6,168 nucleotides of DNA, taken from positions 1-6,168 of the forward strand of contig PKWQ01000242.1 in assembly GCA_003133265.1 (NCBI GenBank). The letters run 5' to 3'. Source of the DNA: Acetobacteraceae bacterium. GTDB taxonomy: Bacteria; Pseudomonadota; Alphaproteobacteria; Acetobacterales; Acetobacteraceae. Position numbers and translations under genes: made by a program. Within the stretch, counting starts at the first letter, position 1, and each line of letters starts with the position of its first letter. A model generated the notes under the pieces. The model was given only the letters and a program-made list of their open reading frames with translations, was not told where the DNA came from and ran no database searches. Shown one piece after another: positions 1 through 5,903 of the stretch.

Positions 1-1
1 G

Positions 2-112
2 CAGAGCGGCATCGGCCGGGAGTTCTCGCTGGAAGGTGTGCTGGACAGCTTCACCCAGCGCAAGAACGTCACCGTCAACCTCAACGTGCCGGCGGCAAGT
101 CGCCCGGTCTGA
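2..112 (+). CDS. Aldehyde dehydrogenase, C-terminal end only (5' end outside window)
   Basis: The last 36 codons of a gene that enters from the left, ending at TGA 110-112. The peptide begins QSGIGREFSLEGVLDSFTQ and continues RKNVTVNL, the characteristic C-terminal segment of NAD(P)-dependent aldehyde dehydrogenases, where the SG.GRE turn and the following helix and strand contribute to the oligomerisation region. Family members oxidise aldehydes to carboxylates through a thiohemiacetal on a catalytic Cys; that Cys and the Rossmann cofactor fold lie outside the window, so neither substrate nor subfamily can be read here. The nine residues after VNL are a variable tail. It converges with the autotransporter gene, separated by a hairpin. 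The superfamily call is fairly sure; a betaine-aldehyde or generic ALDH subtype is undecidable. Confidence 0.82.
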   Translation, partial: QSGIGREFSLEGVLDSFTQRKNVTVNLNVPAASRPV

Positions 113-121
113 CGTGCCCGC

Positions 122-156
122 GGCCGGCCGGCGGACCTTGTTCCGCCGGGCCGGCC
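122..156. terminator. GC-rich hairpin between convergent genes, possible two-way terminator
   Basis: GGCCGGCCGGCGGA (122-135) pairs with TCCGCC (142-147) and GGCCGGCC (149-156), giving a 14-bp stem with a single bulged G at 148 and a 6-nt loop CCTTGT. It starts 9 bases after the aldehyde dehydrogenase stop and ends 31 bases from the autotransporter stop on the other strand, where a shared terminator would be expected. Neither strand has a T-tract after the stem, so it is not a canonical intrinsic terminator; it may act with Rho or protect 3' ends. The structure is seen; the function is inferred. Confidence 0.5.
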
Positions 157-187
157 TGCCATGCAGCGTAAACGACCAAAGTCGAAA

Positions 188-2467
188 TCAGAAGCGAGCG
201 GTGAATTTGAGCATCACCTGATTCGCGGAGTAAAGGTCGGTTCTCCAAAGATAATCATAGGTGCCTTCGAGCGACCATGTTTTTGCGGTGCATGCGCACG
301 AGAGGAACGTCAGGCCGACGCCGATATCGAGCGTATCGGCAGCCGTCCTCATCCCTGGAGTTGTAAACGACGGCGAGCCCATGACCGCGAACGCCGCGGT
401 ATTTTGCATTGTCGGGTTGATAATTTCATGGAACCACTTGGCATGTACCTCGGGAATAAACGTCCCATCTTGATAGCTGAAGGGGTGCGCCGCCATTACT
501 CCCAAGCCGGACTCGAGGAAATCGTAATGCTGGGACTGCACATTCAGGTTGATACTGCCTGCGCCCGATTCCGCGTAGTTATCCAGATCCAGATGGGTGT
601 ACTGGAGCGAAGCAAGCGGCGTGATGGTGAACCCCTGAGCGAAGAAGTGATAGCCGGTTGTCACAAAGCCGGTGTAGTCCTGTCCGCTATATCCAGCCTG
701 TGCCGTGCGGTTTACGCCGGGAAACGAAATATTGCGCTTCCCAGAATAATCATTCCAGCCAAACGACAGATCACCCTCCACGAACCAGGGTCCTTGCTCA
801 TGCCCAATGTAGGCCGTTGCCTGGTAGGTATTGAAATCGGTGCTGGCACTGAACGTCTGTCCACTTATTGTGCTTCGTGCATAGCCGATGCCCAGGCCCA
901 CGCGCGTCTCGCCATCGAAAGGCGTTTCAGTAAGAGGCACGTCGTAACCGATCATCGTGCCGAGAATGGTGGAGTCATATCCCCCGTAGGCACCCTGGCT
1001 ACCTTGGCTGCCGAAATATCCGAAGCCTTTCAGCCACCAACCGGCGTGCGGTTCGTTTCCGCGACAGCTCGGATTCTCTGCGCCGGGTTGGTTGACCAGA
1101 TCGGGCTGGTTGATCTGGCCGCACATGACTTCGTCGAGGTGAGACATCAAGAGATTCTCAAACTGACGGGTCGCCTGAAAGGTCACCAGAGGCGCCGCCA
1201 GATCCGGAACCGAGGGGGAAAGCTGGGCGACCGCATTGACGACATCGGCTGGGTTGGAGAGGGCATCAATTGTCGCCACGACCTGGATAAGATCGGGAGG
1301 TGGCGTAGTGCCCGGAGCAATAAGAGCTATTATGACTGGCACTACCGGAGCGGCTATCGGCACAATGGGAGGTAGAATCACTCCAGGAGGAGGCGCGGTC
1401 GGCACAAGCAACGGTATGCCGGTCGTGGTTATTGCTACTATACCAGTCGTGGTGCCAGCGAGAGGCACGGCGGAGAATGTGTAGAGCGGATTGGTGGGAT
1501 CCTGGACTGTCACATGGACAACACTTCCACTGGTCCCGCTTGTAGCTTGGACGATGTTGAACTGGGTTCCGACCGGGATGAGAGCCGTCGAGGGGACAGT
1601 CACGTTGACCCGGATCGTAGATCCAAGAAGCGAGGCTCCGACTGGTTTGATGTTGCCGTAGAGCGTCGGGCTGGCCAGGGTCGTATTGATCACGCCGGCA
1701 GGCCCCTGATCGGCGATCGTAAGGAGGCCGCCAATATTCAACGTATTCGTTCCAAGATTGAACGTATAGGCGTTCACCGCCCCGCTGATCGATGCGGACA
1801 CCCCGGCGGTATTACTTCCCCCGACGACATTGATAGCCCTGAGCGAATAGCTGGCGGCGCCGGCGGCGCCAGTCAGGACGCTGCCGCCGCCGAGCGCCAA
1901 CGTGCCCGTATTCGTCCCCGCGGTCGTCGTGATAGCGCCAACGACGGTTGTATTCGGAGCAAGACCGATCGTGCCGTCGCCTCCAAAAATCAATCCGTTG
2001 GGGCTTTGGTTCGTGGACCCGCTATTGAAGTTCATCGTGCCGGTTCCGGTGACGTACGTCGTGGTCGCAAAGACCGGGCCCTCGAAATTCACCACGGTTC
2101 CATTGGCGCCGCCGGATATGCCGAGAAGAAAGGGGCCTCCTGGGTTGGTTATGCCGATGGCTCCGTACACATTCGAGCTGCTATTGAAGACGATATTGCC
2201 CTGGCTGGAGGTCGCGGTGGAGACAGCGAGGAAAGGGGAAGCAAGAGAAATGTTGTTTGTAAAGATATCCATCTCCGGGCCGCCGGTGACCCCAACGCTC
2301 AAGGTTCCTGTCGTGCCTGAAACGGACATATCGACGCCATTCGCCACACCCGTCGGAAGCAGCGCAGTGGTGCCGGGGCCGACCGCTGTTTGCCTTTGAG
2401 CAAAACTCGTCGGGGACCAAGCTGCGATAGCCGCAACGAAGGACAGGAGAAAAAGCTTGCGGTTCAT
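188..2467 (-). CDS. Autotransporter (type Va secretion) with C-terminal outer-membrane beta-barrel
   Basis: A 759-residue protein from ATG 2465-2467. Residues 1-23 are a Sec signal peptide: MNRK, hydrophobic LFLLSFVAAIAAW, then SFA before Q24. Residues 24-350 are the passenger, rich in Gly, Thr, Asn, Val and Ser with short strand-forming repeats, as in beta-helical adhesin-like passengers; no protease or esterase motif was seen. Residues 350-395 are a hydrophobic Pro-rich linker. Residues 405-445 (VAQLSP, then RQFENLLMSHLDEV) match the helix that threads the barrel pore. Residues 475-759 form the barrel, opening GWWLKGFGYFG and ending LKFTARF with the terminal Phe used for BAM recognition. 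C449 and C468 may form a disulfide. The start was chosen because the signal peptide begins there, although its ribosome site is weak (GAAGG, 11 nt away). The frame stays open upstream, with an ATG at 2602 (45 residues more) and another at 2743. Composition looks less GC-biased than the FAD oxidase gene. The ligand is unknown. Confidence 0.88.
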   Translation of the reverse strand: MNRKLFLLSFVAAIAAWSPTSFAQRQTAVGPGTTALLPTGVANGVDMSVSGTTGTLSVGVTGGPEMDIFTNNISLASPFLAVSTATSSQGNIVFNSSSNVYGAIGITNPGGPFLLGISGGANGTVVNFEGPVFATTTYVTGTGTMNFNSGSTNQSPNGLIFGGDGTIGLAPNTTVVGAITTTAGTNTGTLALGGGSVLTGAAGAASYSLRAINVVGGSNTAGVSASISGAVNAYTFNLGTNTLNIGGLLTIADQGPAGVINTTLASPTLYGNIKPVGASLLGSTIRVNVTVPSTALIPVGTQFNIVQATSGTSGSVVHVTVQDPTNPLYTFSAVPLAGTTTGIVAITTTGIPLLVPTAPPPGVILPPIVPIAAPVVPVIIALIAPGTTPPPDLIQVVATIDALSNPADVVNAVAQLSPSVPDLAAPLVTFQATRQFENLLMSHLDEVMCGQINQPDLVNQPGAENPSCRGNEPHAGWWLKGFGYFGSQGSQGAYGGYDSTILGTMIGYDVPLTETPFDGETRVGLGIGYARSTISGQTFSASTDFNTYQATAYIGHEQGPWFVEGDLSFGWNDYSGKRNISFPGVNRTAQAGYSGQDYTGFVTTGYHFFAQGFTITPLASLQYTHLDLDNYAESGAGSINLNVQSQHYDFLESGLGVMAAHPFSYQDGTFIPEVHAKWFHEIINPTMQNTAAFAVMGSPSFTTPGMRTAADTLDIGVGLTFLSCACTAKTWSLEGTYDYLWRTDLYSANQVMLKFTARF

Positions 2468-2637
2468 GGGGGGCGACGCCTTCAAGCCCGCAAGCGAAAC
2501 ATGGTCGCCCACTTTCCAACGCGTCGGAGCCAGATGGTTGTCCGAAAATTCGACGGACTGCGTCCGGATGTTCTTGGATCGTGTGTTGCGCGTCGGCTGC
2601 ATGGTCGGTTCCCCAATTTTTGGCGAACGTCGTCTCC

Positions 2638-2668
2638 CATAATCATGCCAGAAAGCATGACTATTATG
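2638..2668. repeat. Operator-like inverted repeat over the autotransporter promoter
   Basis: The left arm CATAATCATGC (2638-2648) pairs with GCATG (2655-2659) and ATTATG (2663-2668), leaving a 3-nt bulge (ACT, 2660-2662) and a 6-nt loop CAGAAA. The core TCATGC-N6-GCATGA is a perfect 6+6 dyad with an 18-bp span, a size that suits a dimeric helix-turn-helix repressor. On the minus strand the right arm is also the proposed -10 box, so a bound protein would block polymerase. Equally it could form a hairpin at the 5' end of the transcript. The symmetry is seen; regulation is inferred. Confidence 0.45.
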
Positions 2669-2691
2669 TTGGAAATGACGCGCACGCGCAA
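2663..2691 (-). promoter_or_regulatory. Candidate sigma-70-type promoter for the autotransporter gene
   Basis: Read on the minus strand, TTGCGC (2691-2686) is a partial -35 box (3 of 6 consensus bases) and CATAAT (2668-2663) a good -10 box (5 of 6), 17 nt apart. Transcription would begin near 2656. That leaves about 190 nt of leader before the ATG at 2467, or about 54 nt before the alternative ATG at 2602, and would exclude a start at 2743. The -10 overlaps the inverted repeat 2638-2668. This rests on sequence match only. Confidence 0.4.
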
Positions 2692-2937
2692 GTGGCAATC
2701 CATCAAATACTGTCGGTTGCATAGGTAGCTGACCGGAGATCACCCAAACAAGGCTCGGAAACTACTCATGTCTACGTCCGCTGCGGCTGATCCGGGTAGA
2801 GCTACTCCTTCCAGCCAGGGAAATTAGAGCAGAAAACTCCAACCAAAAATGATCCAGTTTCCGGGGATCAGATCAATCGGGAGCGATTTCGTGCCCGATG
2901 CCGAGAGGCGTTTTCCGGAGCGGTCGCGACGAGTTCA

Positions 2938-2951
2938 GATGCGGCCGCATC
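2938..2951. repeat. Perfect 14-bp palindrome
   Basis: GATGCGGCCGCATC is self-complementary over all 14 bases, with no symmetric extension beyond them. It lies in the gene-free stretch, about 285 bp upstream of the FAD-oxidase start. It could be a binding site for a dimeric regulator, but such palindromes also occur by chance in GC-rich DNA. Confidence 0.4.
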
Positions 2952-3176
2952 GAGATGGCGCCGTCGTCGGCATGTAATACCGAGCCGCCTAGCTCTAAGT
3001 TGACAGGTGTGTGGCTACGGGGGACTTGCGTATTCCACCGGGATTTAGTGGATTGTGTGCCGTGGCCCGGACGACCAGCCCAGGCGAGCATCTTTGTGCG
3101 TGGTTGGCGCCGTTACTTGGTGTGTTCGGCCATGGCACGCAGGCAGCCTGATCGCTTGCGGTCCGTCAGGACAAAG

Positions 3177-3193
3177 GGTGCGGTGCCCGCACC
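3177..3193 (+). promoter_or_regulatory. Hairpin in the leader of the FAD-oxidase gene
   Basis: GGTGCGG-TGC-CCGCACC gives a 7-bp perfect stem with a 3-nt loop, 26 nt upstream of the Shine-Dalgarno sequence. An overlapping alternative stem, GCGGTGC with GCACCGC, uses nearly the same bases. It probably lies in the 5' leader of the mRNA, but a regulatory role is only a possibility. Confidence 0.3.
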
Positions 3194-3219
3194 GCCGCAA
3201 CACCGCGCGTACACAACGC

Positions 3220-3225
3220 AGGAGG
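3220..3225 (+). promoter_or_regulatory. Ribosome binding site fixing the FAD-oxidase start
   Basis: A full AGGAGG consensus (followed by AAA) stands 9 nt before ATG 3235-3237. This decides the start over the in-frame ATG at 3055, whose extra 60 residues are Arg/Cys-rich, have no such site, and precede the point where family similarity begins. Confidence 0.85.
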
Positions 3226-3234
3226 AAATCCGCC

Positions 3235-4824
3235 ATGGCGCAGGCACGTCTCAAGATTTTCGGCTGGGGCCGTGAGGGTGAAGGCATGACGGCGGAGGAA
3301 GAGGCCTTCGCGCTCGACATCCATCGCCGGCGTTTCGGCGTCACCGAGTTTCCCACCACCGTCATGCCGACGTTCGACGACATCAAGCTGCGTGCGCCAC
3401 GCATCGCCCCGCCGGCGGCAATCGCGGGGATCTGCTCCACCGCCACCTATGACCGCGCCGCGCATGCCCATAGCAAGGGCTTCACCGATGCGGTGCGGTC
3501 GATGCTGAACGATTTTTCGTCGGCCCCCGATGTCGTCGCCTACCCCACAAACGAGCAGGACATCGCCGCGGTGATGGACTGGGCCGGCAGCTCCGGCGCC
3601 GCGCTGATCCCGTTCGGCGGTGGGTCGAGCGTGGTCGGCGGCGTGACCCCGCCCGCCGACGGGCGCCCGACCATCACGCTCGATCTCGCTCGGCTCGATA
3701 AGGTGCTGGAGATCGATCACACATCCCGCGCGGCGCGGATTCAGGCGGGCGTGTTCGGCCCGGCGCTGGAGGACCAGTTGCGGCCGCACGGTCTGACCTT
3801 GCGGCATTTTCCGCAGAGCTTCGAGTACTCAACCCTGGGCGGCTGGATCGCCACCCGATCAGGTGGGCATTTCGCCACGCTCTACACCCATATCGACGAT
3901 TTCGTGGAGAACCTGCGCGTGGTGACGCCGTCCGGCACGCTGGAAAGCCGCCGGCTGCCCGGCTCGGGCGCGGGGCCGAGCCCGGACCGCATGTTTATCG
4001 GGTCCGAGGGCATTCTGGGCGTGATCACCGAGGCATGGATGCGGCTGCAGGACCGTCCGCGCTTCCGGGCCGGCGGCGCGGTGCGGTTCAAGGACTTCTT
4101 CACCGCTGCCCGGGCGTTGCGCGTGCTGAGCCAGACAGGGCTCTATCCGTCCAACTGCCGCATCCTGGACGCCGAGGAAGCGTTCAACACCGGCGCCGCC
4201 GATGGCTCGGTGGCGGTCATGATGCTGGCCTTCGAATCCGCCGACCATCCGGTAGAGGCCTGGATGAAGCGCGCGCTGGAATGCTGTGCCGATTTCGGCG
4301 GCGCGCCGGAAACGGCGGGTGGGGCCGATGCGCACCGCGAGGGCGCGGCCGGGCAATGGCGCACCGCGTTCATCCGCATGCCGTACGGGCGGGAGAAGAT
4401 GGTGCCGCGCGGCATCATTTCCGACACGTTCGAGACCGCCATCACCTGGGAGCGCTTCGAGGCTTTCCACGACACGGTGAAAGCCGCGACCGAACGTGGG
4501 ATCCGCGAGGCGACGGGCCGGCCGGGGCAGGTGACCTGCCGGTTCACTCATGCCTACCCCGACGGCCCCGCTCCCTATTTCAGCTTCCACGCGCTGGGCC
4601 GGCATGGCGCGCTGCTCGACCAGTGGCTGGCGATCAAGACCGCGGCCTCCGACGCGGTGATCGATGGCGGCGGCACGATCACGCATCACCACGCGGTGGG
4701 ACGCGAGCACCGGCCATGGTACGACCGCCAGCGCCCGGACCTGTTCGCCGCGGCGCTGACGGCGGCGAAGCGGACGTTGGATCCGCAGGGGATCTTGAAC
4801 CCGGGTGTGCTGATCGATCCGTAG
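3235..4824 (+). CDS. FAD-binding oxidase resembling alkyldihydroxyacetonephosphate synthase (ADPS/AGPS-like)
   Basis: A 529-residue flavoprotein of the vanillyl-alcohol-oxidase/PCMH fold. The N-terminal LKIFGWGREGEG (6-17) resembles the start of ADPS proteins. The FAD domain spans about 95-275: YPTNEQDI (103-110), the flavin loop PFGGGSSVVGG (126-136), STLGGWIATRSGG (199-211) and FIGSEGILGVITEA (254-267), all close to eukaryotic ADPS. The C-terminal cap carries THAYPDGPAPYFSF (438-451), whose Tyr441 likely matches the ADPS catalytic Tyr, HHH at 484-486, and DPQGILNPG (516-524). In ADPS these residues swap an acyl for an alkyl chain on acyl-dihydroxyacetone phosphate, starting ether lipid synthesis. 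Many bacterial homologues instead have unknown or D-2-hydroxyacid-like substrates, so no gene symbol is given. No signal peptide or membrane segment is visible; it is probably cytosolic. The gene stands alone, with its own ribosome site and a downstream terminator. Confidence 0.88.
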   Translation: MAQARLKIFGWGREGEGMTAEEEAFALDIHRRRFGVTEFPTTVMPTFDDIKLRAPRIAPPAAIAGICSTATYDRAAHAHSKGFTDAVRSMLNDFSSAPDVVAYPTNEQDIAAVMDWAGSSGAALIPFGGGSSVVGGVTPPADGRPTITLDLARLDKVLEIDHTSRAARIQAGVFGPALEDQLRPHGLTLRHFPQSFEYSTLGGWIATRSGGHFATLYTHIDDFVENLRVVTPSGTLESRRLPGSGAGPSPDRMFIGSEGILGVITEAWMRLQDRPRFRAGGAVRFKDFFTAARALRVLSQTGLYPSNCRILDAEEAFNTGAADGSVAVMMLAFESADHPVEAWMKRALECCADFGGAPETAGGADAHREGAAGQWRTAFIRMPYGREKMVPRGIISDTFETAITWERFEAFHDTVKAATERGIREATGRPGQVTCRFTHAYPDGPAPYFSFHALGRHGALLDQWLAIKTAASDAVIDGGGTITHHHAVGREHRPWYDRQRPDLFAAALTAAKRTLDPQGILNPGVLIDP

Positions 4825-4839
4825 GACCGGAGTCGATTG

Positions 4840-4884
4840 CGCCAGCGCATTCAGCAATATCCAGGCGCAGACGCCGCGCTGGCG
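4840..4884 (+). repeat. Inverted repeat just after the FAD-oxidase gene
   Basis: CGCCAGCGC (4840-4848) and GCGCTGGCG (4876-4884) are perfect 9-bp complements enclosing 27 nt, which include a smaller stem GGCG-CAGA-CGCC (4864-4875). It starts 15 bases after the stop codon. No T-run follows, so it is more likely a 3'-end stabilising fold or a Rho-linked end than an intrinsic terminator. Confidence 0.4.
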
Positions 4885-4937
4885 TTGATAGGGTGCCGGG
4901 TTCGGTAAAGGGGGGTGTGTGTCCCCGCAACCAGTTT

Positions 4938-5013
4938 TTGACACGATATCAAATAGGTATCAGCCGCCTCGGAGCACCGCTCCATAGGCGGATTTTTCGT
5001 AATACCGTGTCAA
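4938..5013. repeat. 76-bp imperfect inverted repeat enclosing a terminator
   Basis: TTGACACG (4938-4945) and CGTGTCAA (5006-5013) are perfect 8-bp complements; pairing continues for three more bases (TAT) after one mismatch. The element encloses the terminator stem at 4964-4991. The right arm covers the stop codon of the lipoprotein hydrolase gene (5010-5012). No flanking direct duplication is evident. It may be a compound two-way transcription end, or a small mobile-element remnant. Confidence 0.4.
4964..4997 (+). terminator. Intrinsic terminator
   Basis: CCGCCT (4964-4969) pairs with AGGCGG (4986-4991), and inside it GGAGC (4971-4975) pairs with GCTCC (4979-4983) around loop ACC; a small internal bulge separates the two stems. 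The sequence ATTTTT (4992-4997) follows on the + strand, so it best serves transcription coming from the FAD-oxidase gene, whose stop is about 140 nt upstream. On the minus strand the same stem follows the lipoprotein hydrolase stop closely but without a clean T-tract. Confidence 0.78.
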
Positions 5014-5903
5014 CGAACGTTCGGTGCGGGCGGTGAAGTGGAGGCCAACCTCCATGCCATCTCGCGGCGTTGCGTCCAATCCCGCAGCCAGCAGCAGCGA
5101 TGATCGTACCCCGGAACGACAACCAGACTCACCGGGGCTGCCGGTTCCATTCGTTCGGTAAAGGATCGGATCGAGTTGACGGGCACGGTCACGTCCATTG
5201 TGCCAGAGAAATGGATCTGCGGCACGGCTGACAATGCCATCGCATGATCGATCGGGAAGTCCGATCCATTCAGTGGCGACAACCCCATGTGCTGCGTCCA
5301 TCCGGCCAGATTGAGCGGCGCCGCGATCGTGATAAGCAACGCGACATCGCGTCGGCGCGCCGCGACAAGTGCCGCGACCACGCCCCCGCCTGAGTAGCCC
5401 ACCAATACCAAGGGGCGCCGCGGGCTACGCGCGCGCTCCAGATCGATGGCGTTGTCGATGGCGGCGATGACGTCGACGGAAAACCGGTGGGTCGTCCAGT
5501 CGCGCACGCCACATCGGCGATCGTTACGGCCAGGGGCGAACTGACAAGGGCGCCCCAGATAGAGCACGGCCGCCCCCGTATCGCTGGCGGCGAGACGTAG
5601 CGCGAGCGGATCGATCGGGGTTGGGTCCGCGGCCGGCGTGTGCGCATCGAGGTAAGCCGCGCCGTCGCCCTCGATATAGACGTAGAGAGGGCCTGGGAGC
5701 TCACTGTCGCGCCGATAGGTTTGCAGATCGAAAATTGCCCCGTGCGACAGAGAGGGCTCCATCCCGCCTGCTCGCGCGATGTCGGCCGCGACCACATCCC
5801 GGTCCGAACCGCCAGGGCTACAGCCCGCCAGGATGGCCAGGGCGATCGCGGAATAGGCGCAACCCCGCCCGATCCGCGAAAGTCTGGCTCCAGGGCTTGT
5901 CAA
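5010..5903 (-). CDS. Lipoprotein alpha/beta hydrolase
   Basis: A 297-residue protein if read from TTG 5903-5901. The N-terminus is a lipoprotein signal: Arg-rich start, hydrophobic AYSAIALAI, then lipobox LAGC with Cys28 as the lipidation site, placing it at the periplasmic face of a membrane. The alpha/beta hydrolase fold follows: strand YVYIEGDG (74-81, oxyanion side), RPC and DRRCG (118-132), nucleophile elbow GYSGG (169-173, Ser171), acid in SGTMD (Asp237) and GYDH (His268), a complete Ser-Asp-His triad. C120, C131 and the CC at 270-271 could form disulfides in the periplasm. The substrate is unknown; an esterase or acyl-hydrolase role is inferred. The TTG was chosen because it overlaps the TGA of the upstream barrel gene (TTGA) and gives a normal-length signal; the GTG at 5936 adds 11 residues and lacks a ribosome site. 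The two genes likely form one operon. Confidence 0.82.
   Translation of the reverse strand: MTSPGARLSRIGRGCAYSAIALAILAGCSPGGSDRDVVAADIARAGGMEPSLSHGAIFDLQTYRRDSELPGPLYVYIEGDGAAYLDAHTPAADPTPIDPLALRLAASDTGAAVLYLGRPCQFAPGRNDRRCGVRDWTTHRFSVDVIAAIDNAIDLERARSPRRPLVLVGYSGGGVVAALVAARRRDVALLITIAAPLNLAGWTQHMGLSPLNGSDFPIDHAMALSAVPQIHFSGTMDVTVPVNSIRSFTERMEPAAPVSLVVVPGYDHRCCWLRDWTQRREMAWRLASTSPPAPNVR

Larger units (their letters stand above)
2692..3234. other. Divergent intergenic stretch without a recognisable gene
   Basis: This stretch lies between the divergently read autotransporter and FAD-oxidase genes. Reading frames are open here (for example 2898-3275 on + and 2873-3091 on -), but their peptides are Arg/Pro/Ser-rich, match no family I know and lack good ribosome sites, so I call none. 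It holds a small dyad TGATCC-N9-GGATCA (2850-2870), a perfect 14-bp palindrome (2938-2951), an exact TTGACA at 3000-3005 without a fitting -10 box, and a strong hairpin at 3177-3193. It should contain the FAD-oxidase promoter, which I could not place. Confidence 0.5.

Noticed and set aside
161..1375. 404-codon open frame on + opposite the autotransporter barrel
   Set aside because: It is antisense to well-supported barrel coding sequence, its peptide resembles no family, and it has no ribosome site. It is a shadow of the opposite frame.
1514..2399. Two further open frames on + opposite the passenger region
   Set aside because: They are Arg/Asp-rich or Val/Pro-rich peptides mirroring the Gly/Thr/Asn codons of the passenger; no family match and no initiation signal.
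3000..3025. sigma-70 promoter from the exact TTGACA at 3000
   Set aside because: At 16 to 19 nt spacing the bases are GC-rich (GGACTT, GACTTG, ACTTGC) and no acceptable -10 box is present.
2873..3275. Small genes in the divergent spacer on either strand
   Set aside because: No ribosome site, no recognisable domain, and the + frame overlaps the start of the FAD-oxidase gene.
4912..4939. GGGG-TGTGTGT-CCCC hairpin followed by TTTTT as a second terminator
   Set aside because: The stem is only four pairs and eight bases separate it from the T-run, so it does not meet the usual form.
3859..4944. 361-codon frame on - opposite the FAD-oxidase gene
   Set aside because: Arg/Gln/His-rich antisense peptide typical of GC-rich shadows; the sense strand has clear motifs throughout.
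5014..5023. Palindrome CGAACGTTCG as an operator
   Set aside because: It lies inside the last codons of the lipoprotein hydrolase gene and is short enough to be chance.
4035..5036. 333-codon frame on + within and past the FAD-oxidase gene
   Set aside because: Frame-shifted reading of GC-rich coding DNA, Arg/Gly/Ala-rich, and it runs through the intrinsic terminator at 4964-4997.
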